Source: Jatrophihabitans endophyticus (GTDB lineage Bacteria > Actinomycetota > Actinomycetes > Mycobacteriales > Jatrophihabitantaceae). Taken from it: DNA of 64,000 nucleotides. The stretch lies in the NCBI RefSeq assembly GCF_900129455.1, contig NZ_FQVU01000002.1, positions 558,001-622,000 on the forward strand. Direction: 5' to 3'. The position numbers were made by a program, and so were the translations under genes. This document shows positions 17,136-27,387 of this stretch, in pieces. The notes below the pieces were generated by a model. The model had not been told where the DNA came from. It did not search any database and was given only the letters and a program-made list of their open reading frames with translations. Position 1 is the stretch's first letter, and each line of letters opens with the position of its first letter.

Positions 17136-19109
17136 ATGACGCACACTCTCGACGCCGCGGATTCCGGGATCCTCCGGGACGTTCTGGACGGCCGCTGGGC
17201 CGACGTCCGCCGGGAGGCGCGCGAGCTCGCCAAGGACCCGCGGTTCACCGTCGAGGTCGGGCAGGACACCGAGGAGCAGCGCGCCCGCACCTTCGAGCGG
17301 CTCGCCGCGCTCGCCGAGGGCGGCTACGCCCGGCTCGGCTTCCCCACCCGCTACGGCGGCGCCAACGACGTGGGCGGCTCGATCACCGCGTTCGAGATGC
17401 AGGGCATGGGTGACCTGTCGCTGCTGGTCAAGGCGGGTGTGCAGTGGGGGTTGTTCGGCGGCGCGATCCTGCACCTGGGCACCGAACGTCATCACGAGAA
17501 GTACCTCGCCGACATCGTCTCGCTCGACCTGCTCGGCTGCTTCGCGATGACCGAGACCGGCCACGGCTCGGATGTCGCGAACGTCCGCACCACGGCCACG
17601 TTCGATCCCGACACCGACGAGTTCGTCGTCACGACACCCTCGACGTCGGCCCGCAAGGAGTACATCGGCAACGCCGCCCGCGACGGCCGGGTCGCGGTGG
17701 TGTTCGCGCAGCTCGTCACCGGTGGTGAGCTGCACGGCGTGCACGCGTTCGTCGTGCCGATCCGCGACGCCGACGGCAATCCCGCCCCGAACGTCCGGAT
17801 CGAGGACTGCGGACTCAAGGCGGGGCTGAACGGCGTGGACAACGGTCGGCTGTACTTCGACGACGTGCGCATCCCGCGTGACAACCTGCTCAACCGCTAT
17901 GCCGACGTCGCCGCCGACGGCAGCTACACGACGCCGATCGAGAACAAGACCGCGCGCTTCTTCACCATGCTCGGCACGCTCGTGCAGGGTCGGATCAGCG
18001 TGGCCGGCGGTGCCGGCAGCGCCACCAAGGTCGCCCTCGCGATCGCACTGCGCTACGGCAACTCGCGCAAGCAGTTCGAGAACCCGGCGACCGGTGACGA
18101 GATCACCGTGCTGGACTATCTCGGCCACCAGCGCAAGCTGTTGCCCGCGCTCGCCAAGACGTACGCGTTGCACTTCGCGCAGCTCGAGCTGGTCGCGGGC
18201 CTGGACGAGACGACCCCCGACCTCGACCTGCCCGTCGCCGAGCAGCACCCGGCCGAGCACCCCGACCGCCGCGAGCTCGAGACGCGTGCCGCCGGCGTGA
18301 AGGCGATCGGCACGTGGCACGCGACGGCGACCATCCAGGCCTGTCGCGAGGCCTGCGGCGGTGCCGGCTATCTGGCCGAGAACCGGTTGCCGGGGCTCAA
18401 GGCCGACACCGACGTGTTCACCACCTTCGAGGGCGACAACACCGTCCTGCTGCAGCTCGTCGCGAAGGAATTGCTCACCGGGTACTCCGAGCACTTCGGC
18501 AACCTCGACCTGCGCGGCACCGCACTGTTCGTCGCCGACCAGGTCGTCGAGACCGTCATCGAGCGGGCCGGGGGACGCCGGCTGCTGCAGCGGCTCCGCG
18601 ACGCCGCGCCGTCCCGCTCGGACGAGGGCAGCGTCTTCGACCACGACTGGCAGATCTCGATGTTCACCCACCGCGAGAAGCACATGCTCGAGTCGCTGGC
18701 GATGCGGCTGCGCCGCGCGATGGACGCGGACGACCAGTTCGCGGTCTTCAACGCCGCGCAGGACCACCTGCTGGGCGCCGCCCGCGCCCACGTCGACGGC
18801 GTCCTGCTCGCCGCGTTCGTGCACGCCATCGAGCAGGTGCCCGCCGGCCCGGAGCGTGACCTGCTCGTCTCGCTGTGCGACCTCTACGCGCTGTCGACGA
18901 TCGAGGCCGAACGCGGCTGGTTCGCCGAGCACGGCATGCTCACCGCGAACCGCTCCAAGGCCGTCATTGCCGCGGTGAACGAGCTCTGCGGCGCGATCCG
19001 TCCGCAGGCGCTGACCCTGGTCGACGCGTTCGGCGTCCCCGACTCCGCGATCGCCGCCCCGATCGCCTGGCCCGAGGACGTCCCGGAGGCCGGTGGCATC
19101 AACCCCTGA
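17136..19109 (+). CDS. fadE5: Acyl-CoA dehydrogenase, FadE5-like
   Basis: 657-residue flavoprotein that introduces the trans-2 double bond in acyl-CoA. The core dehydrogenase fold includes FAMTETGHGSDV (FAD/substrate loop, about 137-148) and the catalytic base Glu432 in TFEGDNTV. Beyond residue 450 an extra alpha-helical C-terminal domain of about 200 residues makes it acyl-CoA-oxidase-like in shape, as in mycobacterial FadE5 (about 611 residues), which accepts a broad range of chain lengths. ATG at 17136, 6 nt after TACACC, without a Shine-Dalgarno site. Same locus as fadA2-fabG4-htdX. A hairpin at 19146-19175 closes the unit. Confidence 0.92.
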   Translation: MTHTLDAADSGILRDVLDGRWADVRREARELAKDPRFTVEVGQDTEEQRARTFERLAALAEGGYARLGFPTRYGGANDVGGSITAFEMQGMGDLSLLVKAGVQWGLFGGAILHLGTERHHEKYLADIVSLDLLGCFAMTETGHGSDVANVRTTATFDPDTDEFVVTTPSTSARKEYIGNAARDGRVAVVFAQLVTGGELHGVHAFVVPIRDADGNPAPNVRIEDCGLKAGLNGVDNGRLYFDDVRIPRDNLLNRYADVAADGSYTTPIENKTARFFTMLGTLVQGRISVAGGAGSATKVALAIALRYGNSRKQFENPATGDEITVLDYLGHQRKLLPALAKTYALHFAQLELVAGLDETTPDLDLPVAEQHPAEHPDRRELETRAAGVKAIGTWHATATIQACREACGGAGYLAENRLPGLKADTDVFTTFEGDNTVLLQLVAKELLTGYSEHFGNLDLRGTALFVADQVVETVIERAGGRRLLQRLRDAAPSRSDEGSVFDHDWQISMFTHREKHMLESLAMRLRRAMDADDQFAVFNAAQDHLLGAARAHVDGVLLAAFVHAIEQVPAGPERDLLVSLCDLYALSTIEAERGWFAEHGMLTANRSKAVIAAVNELCGAIRPQALTLVDAFGVPDSAIAAPIAWPEDVPEAGGINP

Positions 19110-19145
19110 GCGCCGGGAACGGCCCGGCCGGTCACCGACGCGACC

Positions 19146-19175
19146 CGTCGCGGTGGCCCGTTGTTCACCGCGACG
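19146..19175 (+). terminator. Hairpin after fadE5
   Basis: Perfect 10-bp arms 19146-19155 and 19166-19175 with a 10-nt loop, 36 bp past the fadE5 stop and just before the padR promoter region. No T-run; terminator role inferred. Confidence 0.45.
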
Positions 19176-19193
19176 TCGCCGCCCTCTCGCGCT

Positions 19194-19214
19194 GATGTAT
19201 CGTGCTGATACATC
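19194..19214. promoter_or_regulatory. PadR operator upstream of padR-ino1
   Basis: GATGTATC-N5-GATACATC, perfect 8-bp arms. It contains the ATGT...ACAT core recognised by PadR-family regulators and lies 62 bp before the padR start, so padR-ino1 is probably autoregulated. AT-rich compared with its surroundings. Confidence 0.65.
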
Positions 19215-19275
19215 GCGTCGAAACGCTCGGCGCGGGTCCCCGCCAGGGACGAATCCGGACGAACGGGGGCGGCGC

Positions 19276-19830
19276 GTGCTGGAGATCGCCGTTCTCGGGC
19301 TGCTCAACGAGAGCCCGATGCACGGGTACGAGATCCGCAAGCGGCTCGCGACCACCCTCGGGACGTTCCGGGCGTTCTCCTACGGCTCGCTCTACCCCAC
19401 CCTGCGACGGCTGTCCGACGCCGGGTGGATCTCCGAGGAGTCACCGCTCGCCGAGACCGGCACCGCCCGGTCCCGTCGCGGCAAGCGCGTCTACCAGCTG
19501 ACGGCCGAGGGCAAGGAACACCTCGCCGACCTGCTGGCCGACGTCGGTCCCGACGCCTTCGACGACGAGGGCTTCGGCGCCCGGCTGGCGTTCTTCGCGC
19601 AGACGCGCTCGGACGTCCGGCTGCAGATCCTCGAAGGTCGGCGCCGCCGAGTCGAGGAGAAGCGCGACGGGATGAAGCGGGCCCGCACCGGTGAGCGGTT
19701 CGACCGCTACACCCGCGAGCTGCACGAGCACGGCCTCGAGTCGGTCGACCGCGAGGTCCGCTGGCTCACCGAGCTCATCGAGACCGAGCGCACCGAGAAC
19801 GCCCGAACCGACCCCCCGCACGACCGCTAA
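19276..19830 (+). CDS. PadR-family transcriptional regulator
   Basis: 184 residues. Winged helix PadR domain at 1-85: LEIAVLGLLNESPMHGYEIRKRL, then YGSLYPTLRRLSDAGWI and a basic wing, followed by a C-terminal helical dimerisation domain. GTG start at 19276 chosen because the family begins with (M)LELAILGLL; an upstream open frame exists without support. A GGGGGC sequence serves as a weak Shine-Dalgarno. It stands 36 bp before ino1, a pairing also known as Rv0047c-ino1 in mycobacteria (from memory), and a perfect PadR-type palindrome is upstream. It probably controls inositol phosphate production. Confidence 0.9.
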   Translation: MLEIAVLGLLNESPMHGYEIRKRLATTLGTFRAFSYGSLYPTLRRLSDAGWISEESPLAETGTARSRRGKRVYQLTAEGKEHLADLLADVGPDAFDDEGFGARLAFFAQTRSDVRLQILEGRRRRVEEKRDGMKRARTGERFDRYTRELHEHGLESVDREVRWLTELIETERTENARTDPPHDR

Positions 19831-19866
19831 CAGCCCAGCAGCACCGAACAGAAGGAGGAAGCCCTG

Positions 19867-20967
19867 ATGGCTTCGCAGTCCGCGAGCGGCAAGATCCGCG
19901 TCGCAATCGTGGGTGTGGGCAACTGCTCCGCATCCCTCGTCCAGGGCGTCCACTTCTACCGCGACGCCGACCCCGCGACCAAGGTCCCGGGCCTCATGCA
20001 CGTCAACTTCGGCGACTACCACGTCAGCGACATCGAGTTCGTCGCCGCGTTCGACGTCGACGCCAAGAAGGTCGGCCTCGACCTGTCGCAGGCCATCGCG
20101 GCCAGCGAGAACAACACCATCAAGATCTGCGACGTCCCGCAGCTCGACGTGCCGGTGCAGCGTGGTCACACGCTCGACGGCCTCGGCAAGTACTACCGCG
20201 AGACGATCGAGGAGTCCCTCGAGGAGCCCGTCGACGTCGTCCAGGTGCTCAAGGACCAGGCCGTCGACGTCCTGATCTGCTACCTGCCCGTCGGCTCCGA
20301 GGACGCGGCGAAGTTCTACGCGCAGTGCGCCATCGACGCCAAGGTCGCCTTCGTCAACGCGCTGCCGGTGTTCATCGCCAGCACCCCCGAGTGGGCCCAG
20401 AAGTTCACCGACGCCGGTGTCCCGATCGTCGGCGACGACATCAAGAGCCAGGTCGGCGCCACCATCACGCACCGCGTGCTGACCAAGCTGTTCGAGGATC
20501 GCGGCGTCGAGGTGCAGCGCACCTACCAGCTCAACGTCGGCGGCAACATGGACTTCAAGAACATGCTCGAGCGTGACCGGCTCGAGTCCAAGAAGATCTC
20601 CAAGACGCAGTCGGTCACCTCCCAGGTCCCCGACCGCGACCTCGGCGAGCGCAACGTCCACATCGGCCCGTCCGACTACGTCGCGTGGCTCGACGACCGC
20701 AAGTGGGCCTTCGTCCGGCTCGAGGGCAAGACCTTCGGCGACGTGCCGCTGAACCTCGAGTACAAGCTCGAGGTCTGGGACTCCCCCAACTCGGCGGGCA
20801 TCATCATCGACGCGCTGCGCGCCGCGAAGATCGCCAAGGACCGCGGCATCGGCGGCCCGATCCTGTCGGCGTCGAGCTACTTCATGAAGTCCCCGCCGGT
20901 CCAGTACTTCGACGACGAGGCCCGCAAGGCCGTGCAGGACTTCATCGACGGCACCGTCGAACGGTAG
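19867..20967 (+). CDS. ino1: Inositol-1-phosphate synthase
   Basis: 366 residues, the standard size of bacterial Ino1. Converts glucose-6-phosphate to 1L-myo-inositol-1-phosphate with NAD+ as internal redox cofactor; the product feeds phosphatidylinositol and mycothiol. Seen: NAD-binding GVGNCSAS near 17-24, [15 protein letters not shown] near 189-203, and [11 protein letters not shown] near 222-232. AAGGAGGA gives a strong Shine-Dalgarno 6 nt before the ATG. It is in an operon with padR and is followed by an excellent terminator hairpin at 21000-21035. Confidence 0.96.
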   Translation: MASQSASGKIRVAIVGVGNCSASLVQGVHFYRDADPATKVPGLMHVNFGDYHVSDIEFVAAFDVDAKKVGLDLSQAIAASENNTIKICDVPQLDVPVQRGHTLDGLGKYYRETIEESLEEPVDVVQVLKDQAVDVLICYLPVGSEDAAKFYAQCAIDAKVAFVNALPVFIASTPEWAQKFTDAGVPIVGDDIKSQVGATITHRVLTKLFEDRGVEVQRTYQLNVGGNMDFKNMLERDRLESKKISKTQSVTSQVPDRDLGERNVHIGPSDYVAWLDDRKWAFVRLEGKTFGDVPLNLEYKLEVWDSPNSAGIIIDALRAAKIAKDRGIGGPILSASSYFMKSPPVQYFDDEARKAVQDFIDGTVER

Positions 20968-20999
20968 GCACGGCAGCACGGCACGACCGAACGACTCCG

Positions 21000-21035
21000 G
21001 CAGGGCCGGTCCGTCCAGCGACGGACCGGCCCTGC
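21000..21035 (+). terminator. Strong terminator hairpin after ino1
   Basis: Perfect 16-bp stem (21000-21015 with 21020-21035) and a CAGC tetraloop, 33 bp past the ino1 stop. It lacks a T-run, which is usual in very GC-rich actinobacteria. Confidence 0.75.
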
Positions 21036-21115
21036 GCCGTTCGCCAGTCCAACGCGCGCGGCTCGCCGTAGCGTGCGGACCGCCCGCAGCCGCGGGTGTG
21101 GGACGTTGTCCGCGC

Positions 21116-21724
21116 TCAGTTCAGTGCGATGTCCTCGGGGTAGGTCGACAGCAGCGACAACGGCGCCGGCTGCCGGCGCAACACGTGCATCCACATGCTG
21201 CGCGGGGACTCGCTGAACAGGTCGTCCGGGCTCCCCGACAGCGGCCACCACGCGCCTTCGGCGATCTCGTCGTCGAGCTGCCCGGGCGACCAGCCCGCAT
21301 GGCCGGCGAACACCCGCAGCCGGCGTGCGATGGGAGCGATCACCGCGACGTCGCCGTCGAGGTCGACGGTGGTGACGCCGTCCACGACCTCGTGCATGCC
21401 GTCCGCGGCGTCGTCGGCCGGTGCGAGGCCCGGATCGAGCAGGCCGAGGCACAGCGCACCGTCGGGCTGGACCGGGCCGCCGCCGAACACGACCGCAGGC
21501 CCGCTCACCGCGTCGTGCCAGTCGGGCAGCACCTGGCCGACCGGCGTGTGGCTGGGGCGGTTGAGCACCACGCCGACCGTCCCGCCGCCGTCGTGCTCGA
21601 GCAGGTAGACGACCGTCCGGCTGAAGTGCGGGTCGCCGAGCAGCGGGGTGGCGACGAGCAGGCTGCCGGCCGTGGGTTCGTGGCGCAGCCGAGCCGGCAA
21701 GAAAGACCAGTCCGCCTTCGCCAT
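21116..21724 (-). CDS. YqgE/AlgH-family protein (UPF0301)
   Basis: 202 residues. Family features: GSLLVATPLLGDPHFSRTVVYLLEHD near 20-45, GVVLNRPS near 52-59, FGGGPVQPD near 82-90, and FAGHAGWSPGQLDDEI near 147-162. The biochemical role of this widespread family is not established. ATG at 21724 follows a CAAGAT hexamer by 6 nt and lacks a ribosome-binding site. It is divergent from an MFS gene over 102 bp and convergent with ino1 across the terminator. Confidence 0.88.
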   Translation of the reverse strand: MAKADWSFLPARLRHEPTAGSLLVATPLLGDPHFSRTVVYLLEHDGGGTVGVVLNRPSHTPVGQVLPDWHDAVSGPAVVFGGGPVQPDGALCLGLLDPGLAPADDAADGMHEVVDGVTTVDLDGDVAVIAPIARRLRVFAGHAGWSPGQLDDEIAEGAWWPLSGSPDDLFSESPRSMWMHVLRRQPAPLSLLSTYPEDIALN

Positions 21725-21813
21725 GCGCTCATCTTGGCGCGTCGGACGGCCGCGCGGCCACACCCGCGGCGGGACTTCCCGCCGCCGGCCGTCACCATCG
21801 GCCCTCCCCTGGC

Positions 21814-21819
21814 TAACCT
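21814..21819 (+). promoter_or_regulatory. -10 hexamer of MFS gene (leaderless)
   Basis: TAACCT 7 nt before the ATG at 21827; no Shine-Dalgarno. It sets the start of the MFS gene within a longer open frame. Confidence 0.5.
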
Positions 21820-21826
21820 CGACCTC

Positions 21827-23125
21827 ATGCCGCGGCGCCGTCACCTGCTCGCCGCGCTCGCCGCCGGCGACTTCCGCCGCCTGCTCGCCGTCCGCATCGC
21901 GGGTCAGTTCGGCGACGGTGCGTTCCAGGCCAGCCTCGCCGGCGCCGTGCTGTTCAATCCCGAGCGGCAGGCCGCGGCCGCGGACGTCGCGGCCGGGTTC
22001 GCCGTGCTGCTGCTGCCCTACTCGCTGATCGGACCGTTCGCCGGCGTCCTGCTCGACCGGTGGTGGCGGCAGCGGATCCTCATCGTCGCGAACACGGCAC
22101 GCGCCGGCGGCCTGCTGGTGTTCGCCGCCGGCATCGGGGCAGGGCTGTCCGGCCTCGGGTTCTACGCCGCGGCGCTCGTCCTCATCTCCGTCGCCCGCTT
22201 CCTGCTCTCGGCGCTGAGCGCCGCGCTGCCCCGGGTCGTGCCCCGGGCGGAACTGGTCACCGCCAACTCGTTCACGACGACCGTGGGCACGGTCGCGGCG
22301 GTGGCCGGCGGCGGCGCCGCCATCGGCGCACGCGCCCTCCTGGGTTCGGGGACGGGCGACTACGCCCTCATCGCCGCCGCGGCGGCCGTCCCGTACCTGC
22401 TCGCGGCGTTCGCCGCCGGCCGGTTCGCGCGGTCCCGCCTCGGACCGTCCGCGCACGAGCGCGCCACGCGCGAGTCGCTGCGCGAGGTCGTCCGGGGCCT
22501 GGCGGCCGGGTTGGCGCACGTCCGCTCACGACGACCGGTGCTGCACGGCCTCACGGTCGTCGCCGTCCACCGGCTGGGCTACGGCGTCACCACCGTGTGC
22601 ACGGTGCTGCTCTACCGCAATCGCTTCGACGACCAGGGCTTCTTCCGCGCTGGGCTGGCGGGCCTGACCCAGGTGGTGACCATGATCGCCGTCGGCGGTG
22701 CGCTGGCGGCGGCCGTCACGCCCGCCGCGTTCCGCCGCTTCGGCGCCCCGGGCTGGCCGGCGCTGCTGCTGCTCGGCGCCGCCGCCGTGCTGCTCTCGTT
22801 CGTGCTGAGCTACCGGTTGCCGTTGCTGCTCGTGGCGGCGCTGCTGCTCGGCTTCGCCGCGCAGGGCGTCAAGATCAGCGTCGACACGCTGGTGCAGCAG
22901 TACGTCGACGACGCCTTCCGCGGACGGGTGTTCGCGCTCTACGACACGTTGTTCAACGTGACGCTCGTCGTCGCCGCCGTGCTCACCGCGACCGTGCTGC
23001 CCGCCGACGGGCACAGCCCGGCGTCGGTGGTGGTCATCGCGGTGGGCTACGTCGTCGCGGCCGCCTGCTACGCGCGGCTCGCCGTCGCGACCCGGCCGTC
23101 GGGCGCGTCGGTCACGCCGGGCTGA
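21827..23125 (+). CDS. MFS transporter
   Basis: 432 residues, about 12 membrane helices, with a basic N-terminus (MPRRRHLLAALAAGDFRRLLAVRIAGQFGDGAFQ, split here by helix 1) similar to MFS_3-like exporters. The DRWWRQR loop after helix 2 (about 79-85) corresponds to motif A. The frame is open some 730 bases upstream, but the ATG at 21827 is supported by TAACCT 7 nt before it and by the typical start of the protein family. No linked regulator or catabolic gene. Substrate unknown. It converges with the poly(A)/CCA polymerase gene with a 4-bp gap. Confidence 0.85.
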   Translation: MPRRRHLLAALAAGDFRRLLAVRIAGQFGDGAFQASLAGAVLFNPERQAAAADVAAGFAVLLLPYSLIGPFAGVLLDRWWRQRILIVANTARAGGLLVFAAGIGAGLSGLGFYAAALVLISVARFLLSALSAALPRVVPRAELVTANSFTTTVGTVAAVAGGGAAIGARALLGSGTGDYALIAAAAAVPYLLAAFAAGRFARSRLGPSAHERATRESLREVVRGLAAGLAHVRSRRPVLHGLTVVAVHRLGYGVTTVCTVLLYRNRFDDQGFFRAGLAGLTQVVTMIAVGGALAAAVTPAAFRRFGAPGWPALLLLGAAAVLLSFVLSYRLPLLLVAALLLGFAAQGVKISVDTLVQQYVDDAFRGRVFALYDTLFNVTLVVAAVLTATVLPADGHSPASVVVIAVGYVVAAACYARLAVATRPSGASVTPG

Positions 23126-23129
23126 GCCC

Positions 23130-24584
23130 TCACCCGTCGACGCGGTCGGCCCACCAGGTGCGCAGCTCGGCGACGGCGCGGTCGTGGCCCAGCGGACCGT
23201 GCTCCATACGCAGCGCGAGCAGGTGCTGGTACGCCTGACCGACCTCACGACCGGGCGCGATCCCCAGGATCGCCATGATCTCGTTGCCGTCGAGATCGGG
23301 CCGGATGGCGTCGAGCTCCTCCTGCGCCTGCAGCGCCGCGATGCGCTCCTCGAGGGTGTCGTACGCGTGCGACAGCGCCGCTGCCTTGCGCTTGTTGCGC
23401 GTCGTGCAGTCGGAGCGGACGAGCTTGTGCAGCCGCGGCAGCAGCGGTCCGGCGTCCTGCACGTAACGGCGTACCGCGGAGTCGGTCCAGCCGCTCGTCC
23501 GGTACCCGTAGAAGCGCAGGTGCAGGTAGACGAGCTGCCCGACGTCCTGGATCAGCTGGTTGGGCGCGCGCAACGTCTTCAACCGCTTGCGGGCCATGCG
23601 CGCACCCACCACCTCGTGGTGGTGGAACGTGACGCGGCCGCCGGACGCGAACTCGCGGGTGGCGGGCTTGCCGATGTCGTGCAGCAGCGCCGCCCAGCGC
23701 AGCGTGACGTCGGGCTCGCCGTCCTCGAGGTCGATCGCCTGGTCGAGCACCTGCAGCGTGTGGGCGTAGACGTCCTTGTGCTGTCCGTGCTCGTCGGCGG
23801 CCATACGCAGCGCCGGCAGCTCGGGTAGGACCACCTCGGCGAGGCCGGTGTCGACCATGACCTCGAGCCCCGCCCGCGGCGTACGACCGGCCAGCAGCTT
23901 GGTGAGCTCGGCCAGTACCCGCTCGGGCGTGATCCGGGCGAGCTCGCCGGCCAGCGCCTGCATGGCCGCGGCCACCGTCGGGTCGATGGCGACGCCCAGC
24001 GCCGAGACGAACCGGGCGGCGCGCAGCATGCGCAGCGGGTCGTCCCCGAAGGACTCCGCGGGCGCCCCGGGGGTGCGCAGCACGCCGCGGGCCAGGTCGG
24101 CGAGCCCCTGGTAGGGGTCGGTGAAGGTGCGCTCGCCGGTGACCGAGACCGCCATCGCGTTCATGGTGAAGTCGCGGCGCCGCAGGTCGGCGACGAGCGA
24201 GTCGCCGAACCGCACCTCGGGATTGCGGCTGACGCCGTCGTACGCGTCGGCACGGAACGTCGTGATCTCGCACAGCAGGGGCCCGATCCGTGCCCCCACC
24301 GTGCCGAAGCGGATGCCCGTCGTCCAGGTGGCGGCGGCGAGGGGCTCGACGATCGCCAGGATCGCCTCCGGACGCGCGTCGGTCGTGAAGTCGAGGTCGT
24401 CGCAGGGACGGCCCATGAGGGCGTCACGGACCGGCCCGCCGACCAGGTGCAGCTCGTGACCGGCGCGCGCGAAGGCGGCGCCGAGGGCCACCGCGGCGTC
24501 CGGGAGCGGGACGAGATCGCCGGGTGAGGTCACCTGGGCAGTCACCTGAGCTCGGGGAAGGACGGGGTCGGCACGCGGGGTCAC
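23130..24584 (-). CDS. cca: CCA tRNA nucleotidyltransferase / poly(A) polymerase family
   Basis: 484 residues. N-terminal class II nucleotidyltransferase head: GGPVRD at 49-54 and the metal-binding DDLDF at 62-66. [11 protein letters not shown] follows, then the RNA-binding neck and a C-terminal HD domain with LLHDIGKP and THHEV-like His residues. Adds or repairs the 3'-CCA of tRNAs; this is needed here because neither tRNA gene in the window encodes CCA. GTG at 24584 is chosen because TACGCT stands 8 nt upstream; the open frame continues further but without signals. Matches Rv3907c (pcnA) in place and size. Divergent from the NUDIX gene. Confidence 0.92.
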   Translation of the reverse strand: MTPRADPVLPRAQVTAQVTSPGDLVPLPDAAVALGAAFARAGHELHLVGGPVRDALMGRPCDDLDFTTDARPEAILAIVEPLAAATWTTGIRFGTVGARIGPLLCEITTFRADAYDGVSRNPEVRFGDSLVADLRRRDFTMNAMAVSVTGERTFTDPYQGLADLARGVLRTPGAPAESFGDDPLRMLRAARFVSALGVAIDPTVAAAMQALAGELARITPERVLAELTKLLAGRTPRAGLEVMVDTGLAEVVLPELPALRMAADEHGQHKDVYAHTLQVLDQAIDLEDGEPDVTLRWAALLHDIGKPATREFASGGRVTFHHHEVVGARMARKRLKTLRAPNQLIQDVGQLVYLHLRFYGYRTSGWTDSAVRRYVQDAGPLLPRLHKLVRSDCTTRNKRKAAALSHAYDTLEERIAALQAQEELDAIRPDLDGNEIMAILGIAPGREVGQAYQHLLALRMEHGPLGHDRAVAELRTWWADRVDG

Positions 24585-24592
24585 GGACGGCC

Positions 24593-24617
24593 AGCGTACC
24601 GAGGCGCCGGTTACCAT
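24593..24617. promoter_or_regulatory. Divergent leaderless promoters, cca and NUDIX gene
   Basis: Leftward -10 TACGCT (24598-24593) is 8 nt before the cca GTG. Rightward -10 TACCAT (24612-24617) is 6 nt before the NUDIX ATG. Only 39 bp separate the two starts, so the two promoters share almost the same DNA. Confidence 0.5.
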
Positions 24618-24623
24618 CGGGCC

Positions 24624-25157
24624 ATGTCCCCGACCCCGGAGCCGCGACCCCCCCAGGGCGCGGCGCCCGGCCCGGGTGAGCGGTCGTCCCGCGGCAACCG
24701 GCGCCGCCGGCCACGGCGCTGGCTGCGGCAGGTCGACGAGTTCAGCGCCGGCGGACTGGTGGTCGATCTGGCCGGCACGGTGCCCCGCGGCGCGCTGATC
24801 GGACGCACCGACCGGCAGGGCCGGTTGCTGTGGTCGCTGCCCAAGGGTCACATCGAGGCCGGTGAGACGGCCGAGCAGGCGGCGGTCCGCGAGGTCGAGG
24901 AGGAGACCGGCATCGCCGGCGAGATCGTCGCCGAGCTCGGCACCATCGACTTCTGGTTCGTCGCCGAGGGGCGGCGCATCCACAAGACCGTCCGGCACTA
25001 CCTGCTGCGACGCACCGGCGGCGAGCTCTCCGACTCCGACGTCGAGGTCGACGAGGTCGCCTGGGTGCCGCTCGACGAGATCCGCGGCCAGCTGGCCTAT
25101 CCGGACGAGCGGGGTCTCGTCGACACCGCCGGCCGATTGCTCGCGGATACGGCGTGA
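24624..25157 (+). CDS. NUDIX hydrolase (MutT4-like)
   Basis: 177 residues. A basic, Pro-rich N-terminal 35 residues precede the NUDIX fold. The NUDIX box G-x5-E-x7-REVEEETGI runs from Gly75 to Ile97 with all catalytic Glu residues present. Position equals Rv3908 (mutT4) beside the poly(A)/CCA polymerase, so removal of oxidised or otherwise modified nucleoside phosphates is the family expectation; substrate not shown by sequence. Leaderless ATG. Followed by the DUF6049 protein gene in the same direction with a gap of 22-34 bp, beginning a rightward run through trxA. Confidence 0.93.
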   Translation: MSPTPEPRPPQGAAPGPGERSSRGNRRRRPRRWLRQVDEFSAGGLVVDLAGTVPRGALIGRTDRQGRLLWSLPKGHIEAGETAEQAAVREVEEETGIAGEIVAELGTIDFWFVAEGRRIHKTVRHYLLRRTGGELSDSDVEVDEVAWVPLDEIRGQLAYPDERGLVDTAGRLLADTA

Positions 25158-25191
25158 GCGACGCACGGTCGGCGGACCGGTGGCGCGGCGC

Positions 25192-27387
25192 ATGACGCGC
25201 CCACCGCGGGCACTACGGGTACTGCCGGCCCTGCTCGTCGCCCTCACCTGCGCCACCGTCCCCGCCGCGGCCTCGTCGTGGGCCGGTCCCGCGCACGCGC
25301 AGCAACAGCGCGCCGGCAGCGTGCAGCTGCGGGTCGTGGGCATGTCGCCGGTCGCGCCCGCCCGCTCGGAGACCAAACGCGCGTTGACGGTCACGCTCGA
25401 CGTCACGAACACGACCGGCGCCCCGGTCTCGGGCGTGCGCATCACCGGCCGCCGCGGCGCGCCGCTGCAGACCCAATCGGCTCTCGACGAGGTCGTCGCC
25501 GACCGCACCCCCCAGCCCGACGGCGTCGGCATCGCCCCGACCCGCCCGGTCTCGCTCGACGTGCCCGCCGACGGCCTGGCCCACCGCGTGGTGTTCCGCA
25601 CCACCTACGGCGTGCCGAACGACGCGGGCGTGTGCCAGTGCGGCGACGGCGTGTACCCGCTGTACTTCGCCGCCGAGCACGTCTCGTCCGCGGGTGCGGT
25701 GAAGCAGCTGGACGTCGCCGTCAGCTTCCTGCCCTCGTTCCTCGAGCAGCCGAAACGGGTGCGTGTCGGCTGGGTCTGGCCCCTGCTCGACCGTCCGCAC
25801 CGACTGCTGGACGAGACCGTCTTCCTCGACGACGACCTGGCCGCGTCGGTCGCCGGCGGTCGGCTCGACCGAGCGCTGCAGGTCCTGGAACGGCTGGACA
25901 CGAAGATCCCCGTCACGGCGGTCGTCGACCCGGAGCTGCTCGACGAGCTGGAGATCATGGCCGAGACGAGCTACACCGTGCGCACCGCGACGGGGCGCAC
26001 GGCGGGCGTGGGACGCGAGGCGGCGCGGTCGTGGCTCGAACGGCTGCGCATGCTGCTCGCGTCGACGTCGCGGGTGCGGCTCTCGCTCACGCCCTACGCC
26101 GACCCCGACGTGCAGTCGCTGGCCGCCCGGCAGGTCCACTGGACGACGACCCTGCCGGCCGGCATGGCCCGCCGGGTGGCGCGGGCGCTCGGCGGGGTGG
26201 ACACGGCCGACGACGTCGCGTGGCCGGCAGGCGGGACGGTCGGGCGGAGCGCGCTCACCACGATGGCGGCGGCCGGCGTCAAGACGGTCGTCGTGGACGG
26301 CTCGGCGGTGTCGCCGAGCAGGCAGGGCGGTCGGCAGGTCGCGATCGCTCGGCTGCGGACCTCGGCGGGGACGGTCGCGGCCGCGGTCGCGTCCCCGACC
26401 ATGACCAGGCTCGTCGAACCGGCCGTGACGGCCGACGACGGCAGCGCCGCCACCGTGCCGGCGCTGACGGCCGAGATCGCGATCCGGGCCGCACAGGCGA
26501 AGAACGCCGCGCCGTACGCCGTCCTGACACCGTCGCGCTACGTCGACCCGGACCCCGCCCGGGCGGTGCGCGCGATCGAGACCACCAGCACCTCGCCGTT
26601 CGCCACCCCGGTCGGCGTCGCCGACGTCGGCTCCGCGCTGCCGGCGCGCGCGAGCACGCTGCGGGCTCGGGCGGGCAGCGACACCGGCGGCCTGCCCGAG
26701 GCGAACGTCACCGCGACCGAGAAGGCCTACGCCGACCTGCCGACGGTCGACACGCTCCTCGCGCGCGCCACGAGCGCGCGGCCGCTGCTCGCCAAGCTGC
26801 CCCGCGCCGTGCAACGTCTGACCTCGTCGGCGTGGCGCACGTCGGGTGGGGCGCCCGGTCACGCCGCCGGGCCGCAGCTGGCCGCCGCCCTCACCCGCAC
26901 CGTCGACCGCCTCGTGACCGGCGTCCACATCGTGAAGCCGGCGTCGAGCAGCTACACCCTCGGCTCGGACAGCTCGTCACTGCCGATAACGGTGGAGAAC
27001 GAGCTGCCGTATCCCGTCGAGATCGCGGTCTACGTCGCGGCCAAGGACAGCGTGCCGGGCTACTCGATGGTCGGCACCCCACGGACCCGCACGATCGACC
27101 CCAACACCAAGCAGACGCTGAAGGTGCCGAGCCGCCTGGAACGATCGGGACGCATCCCGGTGGCCGCGCGGCTGTGGACCGCGAAGAGCACGCCGCTGGG
27201 TCCGTCGGTCGAGCTGTCCGTGCGCAGCACCGTGTTCGGGGCCATCGGGGTGGTCATCACCGTCGTCGCCGGTGGCGTGTTGGCGCTCGCGCTGCTCGTG
27301 CGCTTCGTCCGCCGACTGCGTCGCCTGCGTCGCAAGGCCGCTCAGCGTGCCGCCCGCCCCACCGCCCTGGCGGGCGAGGCGCCGTGA
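25192..27387 (+). CDS. DUF6049-type exported membrane-anchored protein (Rv3909-like)
   Basis: 731 residues. N-terminal signal peptide (about 1-36, ending AHA), a large extracytoplasmic part of beta-rich segments, and one C-terminal transmembrane helix (about 685-710) followed by a strongly basic tail (RRLRRLRRK). The conserved extracellular domain occurs in actinobacteria next to murJ, suggesting a partner role in lipid II transport or cell-wall assembly, but no activity is known. An in-frame GTG at 25180 is an alternative start; neither has a good Shine-Dalgarno. The last four bases overlap the murJ start (GTGA), so the two are translationally coupled. Confidence 0.85.
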   Translation: MTRPPRALRVLPALLVALTCATVPAAASSWAGPAHAQQQRAGSVQLRVVGMSPVAPARSETKRALTVTLDVTNTTGAPVSGVRITGRRGAPLQTQSALDEVVADRTPQPDGVGIAPTRPVSLDVPADGLAHRVVFRTTYGVPNDAGVCQCGDGVYPLYFAAEHVSSAGAVKQLDVAVSFLPSFLEQPKRVRVGWVWPLLDRPHRLLDETVFLDDDLAASVAGGRLDRALQVLERLDTKIPVTAVVDPELLDELEIMAETSYTVRTATGRTAGVGREAARSWLERLRMLLASTSRVRLSLTPYADPDVQSLAARQVHWTTTLPAGMARRVARALGGVDTADDVAWPAGGTVGRSALTTMAAAGVKTVVVDGSAVSPSRQGGRQVAIARLRTSAGTVAAAVASPTMTRLVEPAVTADDGSAATVPALTAEIAIRAAQAKNAAPYAVLTPSRYVDPDPARAVRAIETTSTSPFATPVGVADVGSALPARASTLRARAGSDTGGLPEANVTATEKAYADLPTVDTLLARATSARPLLAKLPRAVQRLTSSAWRTSGGAPGHAAGPQLAAALTRTVDRLVTGVHIVKPASSSYTLGSDSSSLPITVENELPYPVEIAVYVAAKDSVPGYSMVGTPRTRTIDPNTKQTLKVPSRLERSGRIPVAARLWTAKSTPLGPSVELSVRSTVFGAIGVVITVVAGGVLALALLVRFVRRLRRLRRKAAQRAARPTALAGEAP

